Shown here: in pieces, positions 35,671 through 44,009 of the stretch
Layout: every line of letters begins with the position of its first letter
How positions within the stretch are numbered: the stretch's first letter is position 1
Assembly: GCF_947631165.1 (NCBI RefSeq)
Contig: NZ_CANRKH010000005.1
Span: forward strand, 1-64,000
Length of the DNA: 64,000 nucleotides
Direction: 5' to 3'
Source: an uncultured Dysosmobacter sp.
GTDB taxonomy: Bacteria; Bacillota; Clostridia; Oscillospirales; Oscillospiraceae
Program-made: the position numbers and the translations under genes
The notes under the pieces: generated by a model
The model's input: only the letters and a program-made list of their open reading frames with translations
What the model was told of the DNA's origin: nothing
Database searches by the model: none

Positions 35671-36567
35671 TTACGACAGCAGACCCTCCATCTCCTCGAT
35701 GTCCAGATCCTGCAAGGCCCAGTTGATGCCGTAGCCCACCACCTTCGCCAAGTCCCGTACCTGGGCGTCGATATCCCGGGGGGTCACCATGAGATTCTGC
35801 CCTCCGCTCTGGAGCTTTTCTTCATCGATCTCGGCGATGCCGCTCTCTTCCAGCAGGTCCGCCGCCAGCGTGGCGGCGTCCACCACCGTGGGGACCCCGA
35901 TGGCGAATACCGGGACCCCCAGGGTCTCCCGGTTCAGCGCCGCCCGGTGGTTCCCCACGCCGGAGCCGGGGATGATGCCCGTATCCGAGAGCTGCACGGT
36001 GGCGCACACCCGCTGGACCCTGCGGGAGGCCAGGGCGTCCACGGCGATGACCAGGGCGGGCCGCAGCTCCGCCACCAGCCCCCGCACCGCCTCGGCGGAT
36101 TCCACGCCGGTGGTGCCCAGCACGCCGGTGCGGAACACCGCCACCGGCCGGAAGCCGGCAAAGTGCTTGGGCATGGAGGCGATCAGGTGGCGGGTCACCA
36201 GCACGCTGTCCGCCGCCAGAGGCCCCACCGCGTCCGGCGTCATGGCGCTGTTGCCCAGGCCGATGACCAGGGCCTCTCCCTCCGCAGGCAGCAGCTCCTT
36301 CAGCTGGCCCCCCACCGCCCGGACTGCCCGTTCGAAAAAGTCCGTCCGCCGCTGCCAAAAGGTGGTCAGGTCAATGGTGAGGTAGCTGCCCCGGGGCTTT
36401 CCCAGGGCCTGCTCTCCCCGGTCATCCAGGATATCGACCCTGGTCATGGAATAGCCCTCCAGCTTGGACTTGGCGGCTTTCACGCCGGACAGGCGGCTGG
36501 TCCGCTGGGCGGACTCCTGCCAAAGCTCCCTGGCCTCCAGAGCCAGGTCGGTGCGTTTTGCAAACAA
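35671..36567 (-). CDS. gpr: Germination protease GPR
   Basis: A 298-residue aspartic-type protease that degrades small acid-soluble spore proteins at germination. RTDLALE near the N-terminus matches the conserved zymogen-processing region, and the core has VIGLGNSAMTPDAVGP, FRTGVLGTTGVESAE and VIAVDALASRRVQRVCATVQ with GIIPGSGVGNHR. The likely start is TTG 36567, eight bases after GGAGG. It is divergent from rpsT, as in Bacillus. It should be made in the forespore; no clear forespore promoter was identified. Confidence 0.94.
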   Translation of the reverse strand: MFAKRTDLALEARELWQESAQRTSRLSGVKAAKSKLEGYSMTRVDILDDRGEQALGKPRGSYLTIDLTTFWQRRTDFFERAVRAVGGQLKELLPAEGEALVIGLGNSAMTPDAVGPLAADSVLVTRHLIASMPKHFAGFRPVAVFRTGVLGTTGVESAEAVRGLVAELRPALVIAVDALASRRVQRVCATVQLSDTGIIPGSGVGNHRAALNRETLGVPVFAIGVPTVVDAATLAADLLEESGIAEIDEEKLQSGGQNLMVTPRDIDAQVRDLAKVVGYGINWALQDLDIEEMEGLLS

Positions 36568-36666
36568 TTTCCATTCCTCCAAACACAAAATCTTGTGGTC
36601 TTTTCGCTAGATTTTGCGTTCTGGGATACAATATACAAAAAATGTATGGAAATTGCAAAAAAACAC

Positions 36667-36695
36667 TTGCTTTTTGGGGAGATTCCTGTTAAAAT
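36667..36695 (+). promoter_or_regulatory. rpsT promoter
   Basis: TTGCTT (36667-36672), 17 bases, TAAAAT (36690-36695), about 62 bases before the rpsT start. Confidence 0.6.
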
Positions 36696-36756
36696 ACCAT
36701 TCTGCACGGTGGAAAATCTGGTCCTTCGTGTGAATATGCCAAAGGAGGTGTTTGGT

Positions 36757-37020
36757 TTGCCGAATATCAAGTCTGCCAAGAAGCGCGTTCTGATCGGTGA
36801 AATGAGAAACGCACGCAACAAGGCCGCGAAATCCGAGCTGAAGACCGCCATCAAGAAGTTCGAGGTTGCTGCCGCAGAAGGCAATCGCACCGAGGCCGAT
36901 GGCGCTTATAGGGTTGCAGTGAAGAAAGTCGATCAGGCTGTCGCCAAGGGCGTTCTGCACAAGAACACGGCCGCTCATCGCAAGAGCGCTATGACCTTGA
37001 AGCTGAACAAGATCGGCTGA
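36757..37020 (+). CDS. rpsT: 30S ribosomal protein S20
   Basis: An 87-residue S20 protein of normal length: PNIKSAKKRVLIGEMRNARN at the start and KGVLHKNTAAHRKSAMTLKL at the end. It binds 16S rRNA early in small-subunit assembly. The start is TTG, eight bases after AAAGGAGG; the nearest in-frame ATG lies upstream of that ribosome site. UUG is also the start of E. coli rpsT. A terminator follows. Confidence 0.97.
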   Translation: MPNIKSAKKRVLIGEMRNARNKAAKSELKTAIKKFEVAAAEGNRTEADGAYRVAVKKVDQAVAKGVLHKNTAAHRKSAMTLKLNKIG

Positions 37021-37039
37021 TCGTGCTGATACGCGTGAG

Positions 37040-37066
37040 AAGGACACCGCCAGGTGTCCTTTTTTC
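37040..37066 (+). terminator. rpsT terminator
   Basis: AGGACACC and GGTGTCCT around GCCA, then TTTTTTC. Confidence 0.88.
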
Positions 37067-37155
37067 ATACTTGGATACAGGAAAAATTCACAGTCTGGCC
37101 CTTTTTATTTCGCTGGAACGTGATAAAATATTACTTCCAAACTTAAGAATCTGTG

Positions 37156-37225
37156 CCAATAGGTGCAGCACACCGTCTGAGCGGTCCTTTTCCCGCCGTT
37201 TTGCGTGGGTTCTCCTTGAAATGCA
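37156..37225. repeat. 70-bp dispersed repeat, copy A
   Basis: Aligns without gaps to 63144-63213 at 56 of 70 positions, including the invariant run CCTTTTCCCGCCG and the ending CCTTGAAAT. It lies in the 298-base gap between rpsT and tatD. Downstream, a GGTATGAT/ATCATACC stem occupies about 37258-37296. No gene is seen in the gap. Confidence 0.7.
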
Positions 37226-37318
37226 CCTGGCGGCGAACAAAACGGCTTCAATCAAAAGGTATGATCCCTGTGTTTTAACGCGGGAATCATACCATACCAG
37301 AAGCAATGAGGTGGATCT

Positions 37319-38098
37319 ATGCCCATTTTCGATACCCATGCCCACTACGACTCCGGCGGCTTCAACGCCGACCGGGCCGCGGTGCTGTCCGCCCTGCCCG
37401 GGGCGGGCGTCGGCCTGGTGGTGGACCCCGGCTGCGATGTGGAAAGCTCCCGGGCCGCGGTGGCCCTGGCGGAACAATATCCCCATGTCTACGCCGCCGT
37501 GGGCGTCCATCCCGAGGACTGCGGCGGCTGCGGCGGCGGGGACTTTGCCGCCGTCCGGGATCTGTGCCGCCATGAAAAGGTGGTGGCCATTGGGGAGATC
37601 GGCCTGGACTATTACTGGGCGGAAAATCCCCCCAGGGAGTTCCAGCAGGCGGTGTTCCGCCGCCAGCTGGACATGGCCGCGGAGCTGGACCTGCCCGTCA
37701 TCGTCCACGACCGGGAGGCCCACGGCGACAGTCTGGCCATCGTGCTGGAGTACCCCCGGGTCCGGGGCGTGTTCCACTGCTTTTCCGGCAGTCCGGAGAT
37801 GGCGGCGGAGCTTTTGAAGCGGGGCTGGTATCTGGGCTTTGACGGCCCCATCACCTATAAAAACGCCAAGCGGGCCCCGGAAGTAGCGGCCATGACCCCC
37901 CTGGACCGCATCGTGGTGGAGACGGACGCTCCCTACCTGACGCCTGTCCCCTTCCGGGGCAGGCGGAACGACAGCCGGTATCTGCCCTATGTCATCGGGA
38001 AGCTGGCGGAGTGGAAGGGCGTCACGCCGGAGGAGATGACGGACATCACCTGGCGCAACGGCCTGCGGCTGTTCGGATTGGACCGTACTTTTTCTTGA
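37319..38098 (+). CDS. tatD: TatD-family metal-dependent DNase
   Basis: A 259-residue TIM-barrel hydrolase. The metal ligands are in FDTHAHYDSGGF, GEIGLDYYW, VIVHDREAHGD, VFHCFSGS and VETDAPYLTP. TatD proteins are 3'-5' exonucleases implicated in DNA repair and cell death, and occur widely as housekeeping genes. The ATG follows an AATGAGGTGGATCT context. A TatD-linked radical SAM gene lies 1 kb downstream. Confidence 0.95.
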   Translation: MPIFDTHAHYDSGGFNADRAAVLSALPGAGVGLVVDPGCDVESSRAAVALAEQYPHVYAAVGVHPEDCGGCGGGDFAAVRDLCRHEKVVAIGEIGLDYYWAENPPREFQQAVFRRQLDMAAELDLPVIVHDREAHGDSLAIVLEYPRVRGVFHCFSGSPEMAAELLKRGWYLGFDGPITYKNAKRAPEVAAMTPLDRIVVETDAPYLTPVPFRGRRNDSRYLPYVIGKLAEWKGVTPEEMTDITWRNGLRLFGLDRTFS

Positions 38099-38099
38099 A

Positions 38100-38318
38100 A
38101 GATATGGGGATTCTTAGCGGCTTTGCCGGTTAGAAGCCCTCTAAAACCTTCGGACAAAAAGCAGGCAAAAAGAACTTTAGCGCGTTCTGAAACGCCTGCT
38201 TGCCGTCAGCTTTTTCGCTGGACAACGCAGATCGTGCCTGTCGGAGGCTTTTGGGGTCTGTAACGGAGGCGCTCTTTTATGGAGATACAGTATAAGAAGC
38301 AGAAAGAGGGAGAATACC
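38100..38318. other. Structured intergenic region between tatD and the DUF4253 gene
   Basis: No gene. CCCTCTAAAACCTTCGGAC near 38137 and the roughly inverse GTCGGAGGCTTTTGGGG near 38238 flank an inner stem AGCAGGC...GCCTGCT (38159-38205). The layout resembles the other palindromic elements of this window, but I found no second copy. Confidence 0.4.
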
Positions 38319-39041
38319 ATGGAAAACAAAACCATCGACAAGATGATCGCCTGCATCGGGTGTCCCTGCCATCTGTTTCATCCCAGCGAGGGGAAACAGG
38401 TCCTGATGGCGGCGTATTGGGAAGCCAGGGAACGCGGGACGCGGGAGGGCTTTGTCCCCATCCTTGTGGCGGCGGAGGACGCGACGCTGCTGGAGTGCCT
38501 GGAAATGAACACGGAGGACAGCGGCAAACCGGCGGAGGAGTACCGCCGGGAGATGCTGGCCGCTCCGGTGGAAGACGGGGAGGCGTACTTTGCCGCCTTG
38601 CTGGGGACCCGGAAGGAGGAAGCGGCGGACGACGGCTTCAACTGGCTGGAGGACGTGCTGGGAGAACAGGACGGCGGCGAGGCCATGGACGGGTTTTACG
38701 GCCTGGAAGAGCCTATGCTGCTGGCAGAGATCCCGGTGAAGCATCCCTGGGAGGTGTTCGCCTGGCTGCCCTTCGGCAATTGGAACGAGTGCCCGGACAC
38801 TCCGGGCCTGATGGCCGCCGCCAAGCACTGGTACGAGCAGTACGGCGCGGTGCCCGCCGTTATGACCCACGACGTCCTGCAATTCGAGGTCCCCTCCCCT
38901 GTGGATTCGGAGAGGGCCATGGACCTGGCCTTGGAGCAGTATGCCTGGTGTCCGGATATTGTGGACCAGGGGTGCCAGACCGTGGGAGCGCTGGCGGACG
39001 GATTGGCCCAGTCCACGGTGTGGTTCTTCTGGTGGGACTGA
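38319..39041 (+). CDS. DUF4253-domain protein
   Basis: A 240-residue protein whose C-terminal half fits DUF4253: KHPWEVFAWLPFGNWNECPD, GAVPAVMTHDVLQFEVPSP and ALADGLAQSTVWFFWWD. The N-terminal part has IACIGCPCHLF and an acidic linker with tandem GE-rich turns. The function is unknown; DUF4253 is sometimes grouped with toxin-immunity-associated domains, which is not proof here. It precedes the radical SAM gene by 24 bases. Confidence 0.78.
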   Translation: MENKTIDKMIACIGCPCHLFHPSEGKQVLMAAYWEARERGTREGFVPILVAAEDATLLECLEMNTEDSGKPAEEYRREMLAAPVEDGEAYFAALLGTRKEEAADDGFNWLEDVLGEQDGGEAMDGFYGLEEPMLLAEIPVKHPWEVFAWLPFGNWNECPDTPGLMAAAKHWYEQYGAVPAVMTHDVLQFEVPSPVDSERAMDLALEQYAWCPDIVDQGCQTVGALADGLAQSTVWFFWWD

Positions 39042-39065
39042 GAGACGAAGTAAGGAGCGATATCC

Positions 39066-39686
39066 ATGAAAAAAGGCTTTACCATCACCTACGAATACGG
39101 CGGCAACCTCTATGTGAACCCCACCAACCGCTGCAACTTCAACTGTGAATTCTGCCTGCGGCACAACGGCCACGACGGCAGCATCTACACCCACAATCTC
39201 TGGCTGGAGCGGGAGCCGACGAAGGAGGAGATGCTGTCCTCCATCGAGAGCTGGGACCTCTCCAAGTACAAGCAGTTGGTCTTTGTGGGCTTCGGCGAGC
39301 CCAGCTACCGCCTGGAGGACATCTGCTGGGTCATCGACCGGTTGAAGGAGCACGGCACGAAGATCTTCACCCGCATGGACACCAACGGCACTGCGAATCT
39401 CATCCACGGCCGGGATGTCTGTCCGGATTTCGCGGGCCGGTTCGACATGGTGTCCATCTCCCTGAACACCGACACGGCGGAGAAGTACGAGGCCCTGTGC
39501 CACCCGGTCCAGCCGGGGGCCTACCAGGCCATGAAGGACTTTGCCAAGGAGATCCAAAAGTATGTTCCCACCGTCATGATGACCGTGGTGGACACCATCC
39601 CGCCGGAGGAGATCGAGAACTGCCGCCGCATCTGCGAAGAGGAGATCGGCGCCATTTACCGGGTCCGGGAATATATTGAAGACTAA
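39066..39686 (+). CDS. TatD-linked radical SAM protein (TIGR04038-like)
   Basis: A 206-residue protein with a radical SAM CxxxCxxC: NPTNRCNFNCEFCLRHNG near residues 18-35, followed by the SAM-binding strand VFVGFGEPSYR and MDTNGTANL. It is short for the superfamily, as is typical for the TIGR04038 group encoded with tatD. The tatD gene here is separated by one gene and a structured gap. The reaction is unknown. Confidence 0.85.
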   Translation: MKKGFTITYEYGGNLYVNPTNRCNFNCEFCLRHNGHDGSIYTHNLWLEREPTKEEMLSSIESWDLSKYKQLVFVGFGEPSYRLEDICWVIDRLKEHGTKIFTRMDTNGTANLIHGRDVCPDFAGRFDMVSISLNTDTAEKYEALCHPVQPGAYQAMKDFAKEIQKYVPTVMMTVVDTIPPEEIENCRRICEEEIGAIYRVREYIED

Positions 39687-39722
39687 AGAAAGCGCCGCCC
39701 CCAGGGGCGGCCCAGGAAAGGA

Positions 39723-39971
39723 ATGGAGACTATGTTTCATTTGATCGGCTCTTTGATCATGGGCGCTCTGGTGGGCTGGATCGCCGGAAAGCTGATGAAC
39801 GCGGAGGGCAGCCTGGGGCGCAACATCGTGGTGGGCGTCATCGGCTCTTTCGTGGGCAGCTTCGTGTTTGGGCTTCTGGGCTTTTATGCCTACGGTCTGT
39901 TTGCCAACCTGCTGGTGGATGTGGTGGGCGCCTGTCTGTTCATCTGGCTGGGCCGGAAGCTGTTTCATTGA
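39723..39971 (+). CDS. GlsB/YeaQ/YmgE-family membrane protein
   Basis: An 82-residue, Gly-rich membrane protein with three helices: FHLIGSLIMGALVGWIAGKL, NIVVGVIGSFVGSFVFGLLG and LFANLLVDVVGACLFIWLG. The family (also called transglycosylase-associated) is linked to stress responses. AGGAAAGG precedes the ATG; a second ATG at 39732 is less well placed. A terminator follows. Confidence 0.88.
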   Translation: METMFHLIGSLIMGALVGWIAGKLMNAEGSLGRNIVVGVIGSFVGSFVFGLLGFYAYGLFANLLVDVVGACLFIWLGRKLFH

Positions 39972-39978
39972 TAAATGA

Positions 39979-40010
39979 GCCGCCGGAAAGATTTCCGGCG
40001 GCCCGTTTTT
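39979..40010 (+). terminator. Terminator after the YeaQ-like gene
   Basis: GCCGCCGGAAA and TTTCCGGCGGC around a GA loop, then CCGTTTTTG. Confidence 0.85.
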
Positions 40011-40012
40011 GT

Positions 40013-40411
40013 TCACAGCCTTTGCAGCAGCTCGATCTGCTCCCCGGAGGGACCGGTGAAAAACCAGTTCTGCAAGCCGCCGAAAAGCTCCGGCAGCACC
40101 TTTTTCTCCGGGGTCATGAAGGTATCGACCCCGGCAGCCCGCAGCTCCGCGGCCGCCGCGTCCAGATCGTCCACATAGACGGCGAAGTGGGGCACGTTGC
40201 CCTCGGTCATGGGCATGGCTGTGGGGGACTGGATCAATTCCAGGGTAAAGCCCCCGAAGGCCACCAGCGCCAGCCCCTTTTCCCCAGCCGGGGTCTGGAG
40301 CGCCGCCCGCTGGGACAGCCGCCCTCCGATCTTCTCGTAAAACGCGATGCTCTCGTCCATGTTTTGGGTATAGATGGCCACGTGGCCGATGCCCTGATAA
40401 TGTTCTTTCAT
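40013..40411 (-). CDS. Glyoxalase/VOC-superfamily protein
   Basis: A 132-residue protein with two beta-alpha-beta-beta-beta halves: GIGHVAIYTQNMDESIAFYE with VAFGGFTLELIQSP, and VPHFAVYVDDLDAAAAELRA with FTGPSGEQIELLQ. The metal ligands His (GHVA), Glu (LELI), His (PHFA) and Glu (IELL) are in the positions used by glyoxalase I-type enzymes. Activity could be lactoylglutathione lyase-like or another VOC reaction. Confidence 0.85.
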   Translation of the reverse strand: MKEHYQGIGHVAIYTQNMDESIAFYEKIGGRLSQRAALQTPAGEKGLALVAFGGFTLELIQSPTAMPMTEGNVPHFAVYVDDLDAAAAELRAAGVDTFMTPEKKVLPELFGGLQNWFFTGPSGEQIELLQRL

Positions 40412-40432
40412 CTTTTCTTTCTCCTTCTGATA

Positions 40433-41185
40433 TCAAGTGTGGAACAGCAGCGACTTCACGATGATGCTGACGCCGCCCAGGATAAACAATACGATAGCGC
40501 CCTTTTGCAGCTTGCTCTCATCCAGCCTGGGTCCCAGCCTGCCGGCCAGCGCCATGGCCAGCGCCGCCGCCGGGACGGAGACAGCGCCGAACAGCAGCAC
40601 CTCCCAGGTCAGCAGGCCGCTGAGAGCGTATGTACACAGCCGGAACAGATTCTCGCCCAAAAACAGAAAGCACATGCTGCCCTTGAACTCGCCGTAGTCC
40701 TTCGCGGCCCGCTGGAGATAGGCTACGATGAACATATTGATGCCGAATACCCCGGCGCACACGCCGGAGAAAAAGGCCACTGCCAGCCGCAGCCAGGGCC
40801 GGTCGATGCCCTCCCGTTTGGGCCGCAGCTCCCGGGTCGCCATTTCCACGCCCAAAAGCACCACCACGGCGCCCAGCGCCGTTTTGATGGCCCAGGGCAG
40901 GGAAAACCGCAGCAGCCAGGCCCCGGGGATCACGCCGCAGAGATTGGCAAGCAGCAGCGGCAGGATCCGCCGCCATTGAAAGTTCTTCCGGTTTTTCCAG
41001 GTGATATAGCCGTTCACCGGGCAGTCCAGCAGCAGCGTGCCGGGGGTTATCACGATATTGTCCAGCTGCATGGACAGAATGGGCGCGGAGATCAGCGGGT
41101 TTCCAAAGCCGATCAGACCTTTGACGGTATAGGCCAGCAGCTGGGCCGCGAAGATGAATAGAACGGTGCCTGGTGTAAATCGCAT
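40433..41185 (-). CDS. TSUP-family (TauE/SafE) permease
   Basis: A 250-residue membrane protein with seven or eight helices, including VLFIFAAQLLAYTVKGLIGF near the start, FFSGVCAGVFGINMFIVAYL in the middle and KGAIVLFILGGVSIIVKSLL at the end. The family moves sulphur-containing organic anions or related compounds. The ATG at 41185 is preceded by GGGAGGAGATATGCCTCT. It probably shares a transcript with the VOC gene 21 bases downstream. The substrate is unknown. Confidence 0.82.
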   Translation of the reverse strand: MRFTPGTVLFIFAAQLLAYTVKGLIGFGNPLISAPILSMQLDNIVITPGTLLLDCPVNGYITWKNRKNFQWRRILPLLLANLCGVIPGAWLLRFSLPWAIKTALGAVVVLLGVEMATRELRPKREGIDRPWLRLAVAFFSGVCAGVFGINMFIVAYLQRAAKDYGEFKGSMCFLFLGENLFRLCTYALSGLLTWEVLLFGAVSVPAAALAMALAGRLGPRLDESKLQKGAIVLFILGGVSIIVKSLLFHT

Positions 41186-41277
41186 AGAGGCATATCTCCT
41201 CCCTTGTGTGAGATCACTACTGATATACCACATTTAGCGGTAAAAGGGAACTGCTTTTTCAAAAATAAAAGTTTTTC

Positions 41278-41305
41278 TTGACATTTTTCGGATTTTTTAT
41301 ATAAT
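41278..41305 (+). promoter_or_regulatory. Promoter of the rpsF-ssb-rpsR operon
   Basis: TTGACA (41278-41283), 16 bases, TATAAT (41300-41305). A 78-base leader precedes rpsF; it contains AGGCTCGCAGTCTGCGGGCG, which may form part of an S6:S18-type autoregulatory structure, but this was not resolved by eye. Confidence 0.75.
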
Positions 41306-41383
41306 GTAAAGGCTCGCAGTCTGCGGGCGTATCCTTGCTCTCATCTTGGAATGAGGGCCATTTGTCCAAAAGGAGGTGCAAAC

Positions 41384-41680
41384 ATGGCAAAGGTTACTGC
41401 CAATTATGAGGTCGTGTATATCATCGACCCTGCACAGGGTGAGGAGGGCATCGCCGCTCTGGTGAACAACTTCAAGACCCTGGCTGAGCAGAATGGTTCC
41501 GCCGTCGAGGTGGAGGAGTGGGGCAGCCGCAAGCTGGCCTATCCCATCAACTACAAAACCGAGGGCTACTATGTGCTGATGAGCTTCACCAGCGAGCCGT
41601 CCTTCCCCCGCGAGCTGGACCGTAAGCTGCGGATCGCGGACGGCATCATGCGTTCCCTGATCGTCTGCAAGGGCGAATAA
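41384..41680 (+). CDS. rpsF: 30S ribosomal protein S6
   Basis: A 98-residue protein with the S6 fold signature: NYEVVYIIDPAQGEEGIAAL, EEWGSRKLAYPINYKTEGYY and RELDRKLRIADGIMRSLI. It pairs with S18 on the platform of the 30S subunit. AAAGGAGG precedes ATG 41384. It is the first gene of the conserved rpsF-ssb-rpsR operon. Confidence 0.97.
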   Translation: MAKVTANYEVVYIIDPAQGEEGIAALVNNFKTLAEQNGSAVEVEEWGSRKLAYPINYKTEGYYVLMSFTSEPSFPRELDRKLRIADGIMRSLIVCKGE

Positions 41681-41695
41681 GGAGGCAGCGCGAAC

Positions 41696-42151
41696 ATGCT
41701 GAACAAAGTCATCATCATGGGCCGTTTGGTCAAGGACCCGGAGCTGCGCCGCACTCAGTCCGGCGTCGCCGTTACATCCTTCCGCATTGCGGTGGATCGT
41801 GATTTCAAGAGCCAGGACGGGAGCAAGCAGGCCGACTTTTTCGATGTCGTCGCCTGGCGCAATACCGCGGAATTCGTCAGCAAGTACTTCGCCAAGGGCC
41901 GTATGGCTGTGGTTGAGGGCCGCCTGCAGACCCGCGACTGGACGGACCGGGAGGGCGGCAAGCGTGTCGCCACTGAAATCGTTGCGGATAACATCTATTT
42001 CGGGGACTCCAAGCGTGACGGTGCCGGCGAATACGGCGGCGCTCCCGCTTACGGCGCGCCTATGGGCGGCGGCCGCACGGCGCCGGCTCCCATGGACAGC
42101 CATTCCGATTTCGCCGAGATCGGCGAGGAGGACGGCGAACTGCCGTTCTGA
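41696..42151 (+). CDS. ssb: Single-stranded DNA-binding protein
   Basis: A 151-residue SSB: OB-fold starting MLNKVIIMGRLVKDPELRRT with FFDVVAWRNTAEFVSKYFAK and DWTDREGGKRVATEIVADNI, then a Gly/Ala-rich linker and the acidic tip FAEIGEEDGELPF. The tip matches the conserved C-terminal peptide (DDDIPF type) that recruits repair and replication proteins. Located between rpsF and rpsR as in most Firmicutes. Confidence 0.97.
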   Translation: MLNKVIIMGRLVKDPELRRTQSGVAVTSFRIAVDRDFKSQDGSKQADFFDVVAWRNTAEFVSKYFAKGRMAVVEGRLQTRDWTDREGGKRVATEIVADNIYFGDSKRDGAGEYGGAPAYGAPMGGGRTAPAPMDSHSDFAEIGEEDGELPF

Positions 42152-42179
42152 TTGAATTTGATAAAGGAGGAAACCTTTC

Positions 42180-42431
42180 ATGGCTTTCGATCGTGAAGCG
42201 AGACCCGCTCGCCCCATGCGCGGCAAGCGCCGTAAGGTCTGCCAGTTCTGCGCTGAAAAGTGCGAGAGCATCGATTACAAGGACGCCGCCAAGCTGCGTC
42301 GTTTCATCTCTGAGCGTTCCAAGATCCTGCCCCGCAGGACCACCGGCACCTGCGCCATGCATCAGCGTCAGCTGACTGAGGCTATCAAGCGTGCCCGTCA
42401 GATCGCTCTGCTGCCCTACGTCACCGACTGA
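42180..42431 (+). CDS. rpsR: 30S ribosomal protein S18
   Basis: An 83-residue S18 with [16 protein letters not shown] (a Cys set of the zinc-binding form), [20 protein letters not shown] and [20 protein letters not shown]. The Cys pattern marks it as the zinc-dependent (C+) variant. AAAGGAGG precedes the ATG, and a terminator follows. Confidence 0.97.
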   Translation: MAFDREARPARPMRGKRRKVCQFCAEKCESIDYKDAAKLRRFISERSKILPRRTTGTCAMHQRQLTEAIKRARQIALLPYVTD

Positions 42432-42451
42432 GCAGAGGTCATAACAAGCAA

Positions 42452-42490
42452 AAAGGAAGCCTGTCCCAACAGCGGACAGGCTTCTTTTTT
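42452..42490 (+). terminator. Terminator of the rpsF-ssb-rpsR operon
   Basis: AAGCCTGTCC and GGACAGGCTT around CAACAGC, followed by CTTTTTT. Confidence 0.9.
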
Positions 42491-42560
42491 GGCATTTTCA
42501 CAAGAATTAGTGGAGAAAATGTGATAGCATCATAAAATTTAACGTAAATTTTACATACTC

Positions 42561-42589
42561 TTGACAATCCGCAGGGTAGGAGCTAGAAT
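42561..42589 (+). promoter_or_regulatory. Promoter of the fatty-acid transporter gene
   Basis: TTGACA (42561-42566), 17-base spacer, TAGAAT (42584-42589), about 46 bases before the ATG. Confidence 0.65.
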
Positions 42590-42635
42590 GAGTTGGTTTG
42601 TTCGTGGACCAAATACAAAAAAGGAGAGAGAAAGC

Positions 42636-44009
42636 ATGTTAAAAAAGTTTACGAACGCATGTGTCAAATTGGTAGATAAGTATCTGCCGGACCCCTTCCT
42701 CTTCGCAGTCGTGCTGACAATCATTTGCTATCTGGCGGCAGTTATCTTTACGGGCAATAGCCCGCTGGATGTTCTGGCGGCGTGGGGCAACTTCTCCAGC
42801 GGTATCTGGAACCTTCTGAAGTTCTCCATGCAGACGTCCATGATCGTCGTTTTCGGCTCCGCACTGGCAAAAACACCGGCTTTCACAAAAATGATCAACA
42901 AGCTGGCCAGCTATGCCACCAGCAATACCAAGGCCATCATTCTGATCACCATCGTCTCTGCTGTGATCTCCTGGGTCAACTACGGCCTGGGCCTGATCTG
43001 CGGCGCGCTGCTGGGCAAGGCCATCGCCAAGCGGCTGCACACCGTTGACTACCGCCTGCTGATCGCCTCCGCTTATTCCGGCTTCGTGATCTGGCATCAG
43101 GGCCTGTCCGGCTCTATTCCCCTGACCATTTCCACCGGTTTTGACGTGGAGGGGCTGGGCACGATCCAGGCGGATATCACACAGACGATCTTCCATCCCG
43201 CGAATCTCATCACCGTTGTAGTCTGCATCGCGGTGCTGTGCGTCGTCAATGTTGCCATGCAGCCCGACGCCGAGCATCTGGTCACTGTTGACCCCGCTCT
43301 GCTGAAGGATGAAAAAGAGTATGTCTATGAGATCAACACCCCCGCTGACAAGCTGGAGCACAGCAAGATCATGTGGGCGCTGACCTGCATCCTCGGCTGG
43401 GCGTACATCGTGTACTACTTCGCTTCTTATGCCGCCAGTGGCAAGAGCATTCTGAACGGCCTGGGCCGCGATTCTGTGAACCTGGTGCTGCTGTTCGCGG
43501 GCATCCTGCTCCATGGCGACCTGCGCCGCTATGTGGACGCCATCAAGGACTCCGTCTCCTCCGTGGCCGGCGTGATCCTGCAGTATCCCTTCTACGCCGG
43601 TATCATGGCGATCATGGTGGTGGCGGATGCCAACGGCGCCAGCCTTGCGACCATCATTTCCAACTTCTTCGTCAGCATTTCCAATAAGGTGACGTTCCCC
43701 ATGTTTGCCTTCTGGTCTGCCGGCATCGTGAACTTCCTGGTCCCCTCCGGCGGCGGTCAGTGGTCTGTTCAGGCGCCTGTTATGATGACGGCCGCCAAGG
43801 AGCTGGGCGTCTCCACCAACGTTGCGACGATGGCCATCGCCTTTGGCGACCAGTGGACCAATATGATCCAGCCGTTCTGGGCGCTTCCCGCGCTGGCGGT
43901 CGCGAATCTGCGGGCCAAGGACATCATGGGCTTCATGTGCGTCGTTACCATCGCCACCGGCATTGTTTTCACAGGCGGCATTCTGCTTTGGGCCGTTATG
44001 GTGGCCTGA
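42636..44009 (+). CDS. Short-chain fatty acid transporter (AtoE/TIGR00366 family)
   Basis: A 457-residue membrane protein with about ten to twelve helices and the AtoE-family signatures DKYLPDPFLFAVVLTIICYL, VSWVNYGLGLICGALLGKAI and FLVPSGGGQWSVQAPVM. Family members transport short-chain fatty acids such as butyrate or acetoacetate, which fits a fermenting gut organism. AAGGAGAGAG precedes the ATG at 42636. A TATAG-family palindrome begins at the base after the stop codon. Confidence 0.88.
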   Translation: MLKKFTNACVKLVDKYLPDPFLFAVVLTIICYLAAVIFTGNSPLDVLAAWGNFSSGIWNLLKFSMQTSMIVVFGSALAKTPAFTKMINKLASYATSNTKAIILITIVSAVISWVNYGLGLICGALLGKAIAKRLHTVDYRLLIASAYSGFVIWHQGLSGSIPLTISTGFDVEGLGTIQADITQTIFHPANLITVVVCIAVLCVVNVAMQPDAEHLVTVDPALLKDEKEYVYEINTPADKLEHSKIMWALTCILGWAYIVYYFASYAASGKSILNGLGRDSVNLVLLFAGILLHGDLRRYVDAIKDSVSSVAGVILQYPFYAGIMAIMVVADANGASLATIISNFFVSISNKVTFPMFAFWSAGIVNFLVPSGGGQWSVQAPVMMTAAKELGVSTNVATMAIAFGDQWTNMIQPFWALPALAVANLRAKDIMGFMCVVTIATGIVFTGGILLWAVMVA

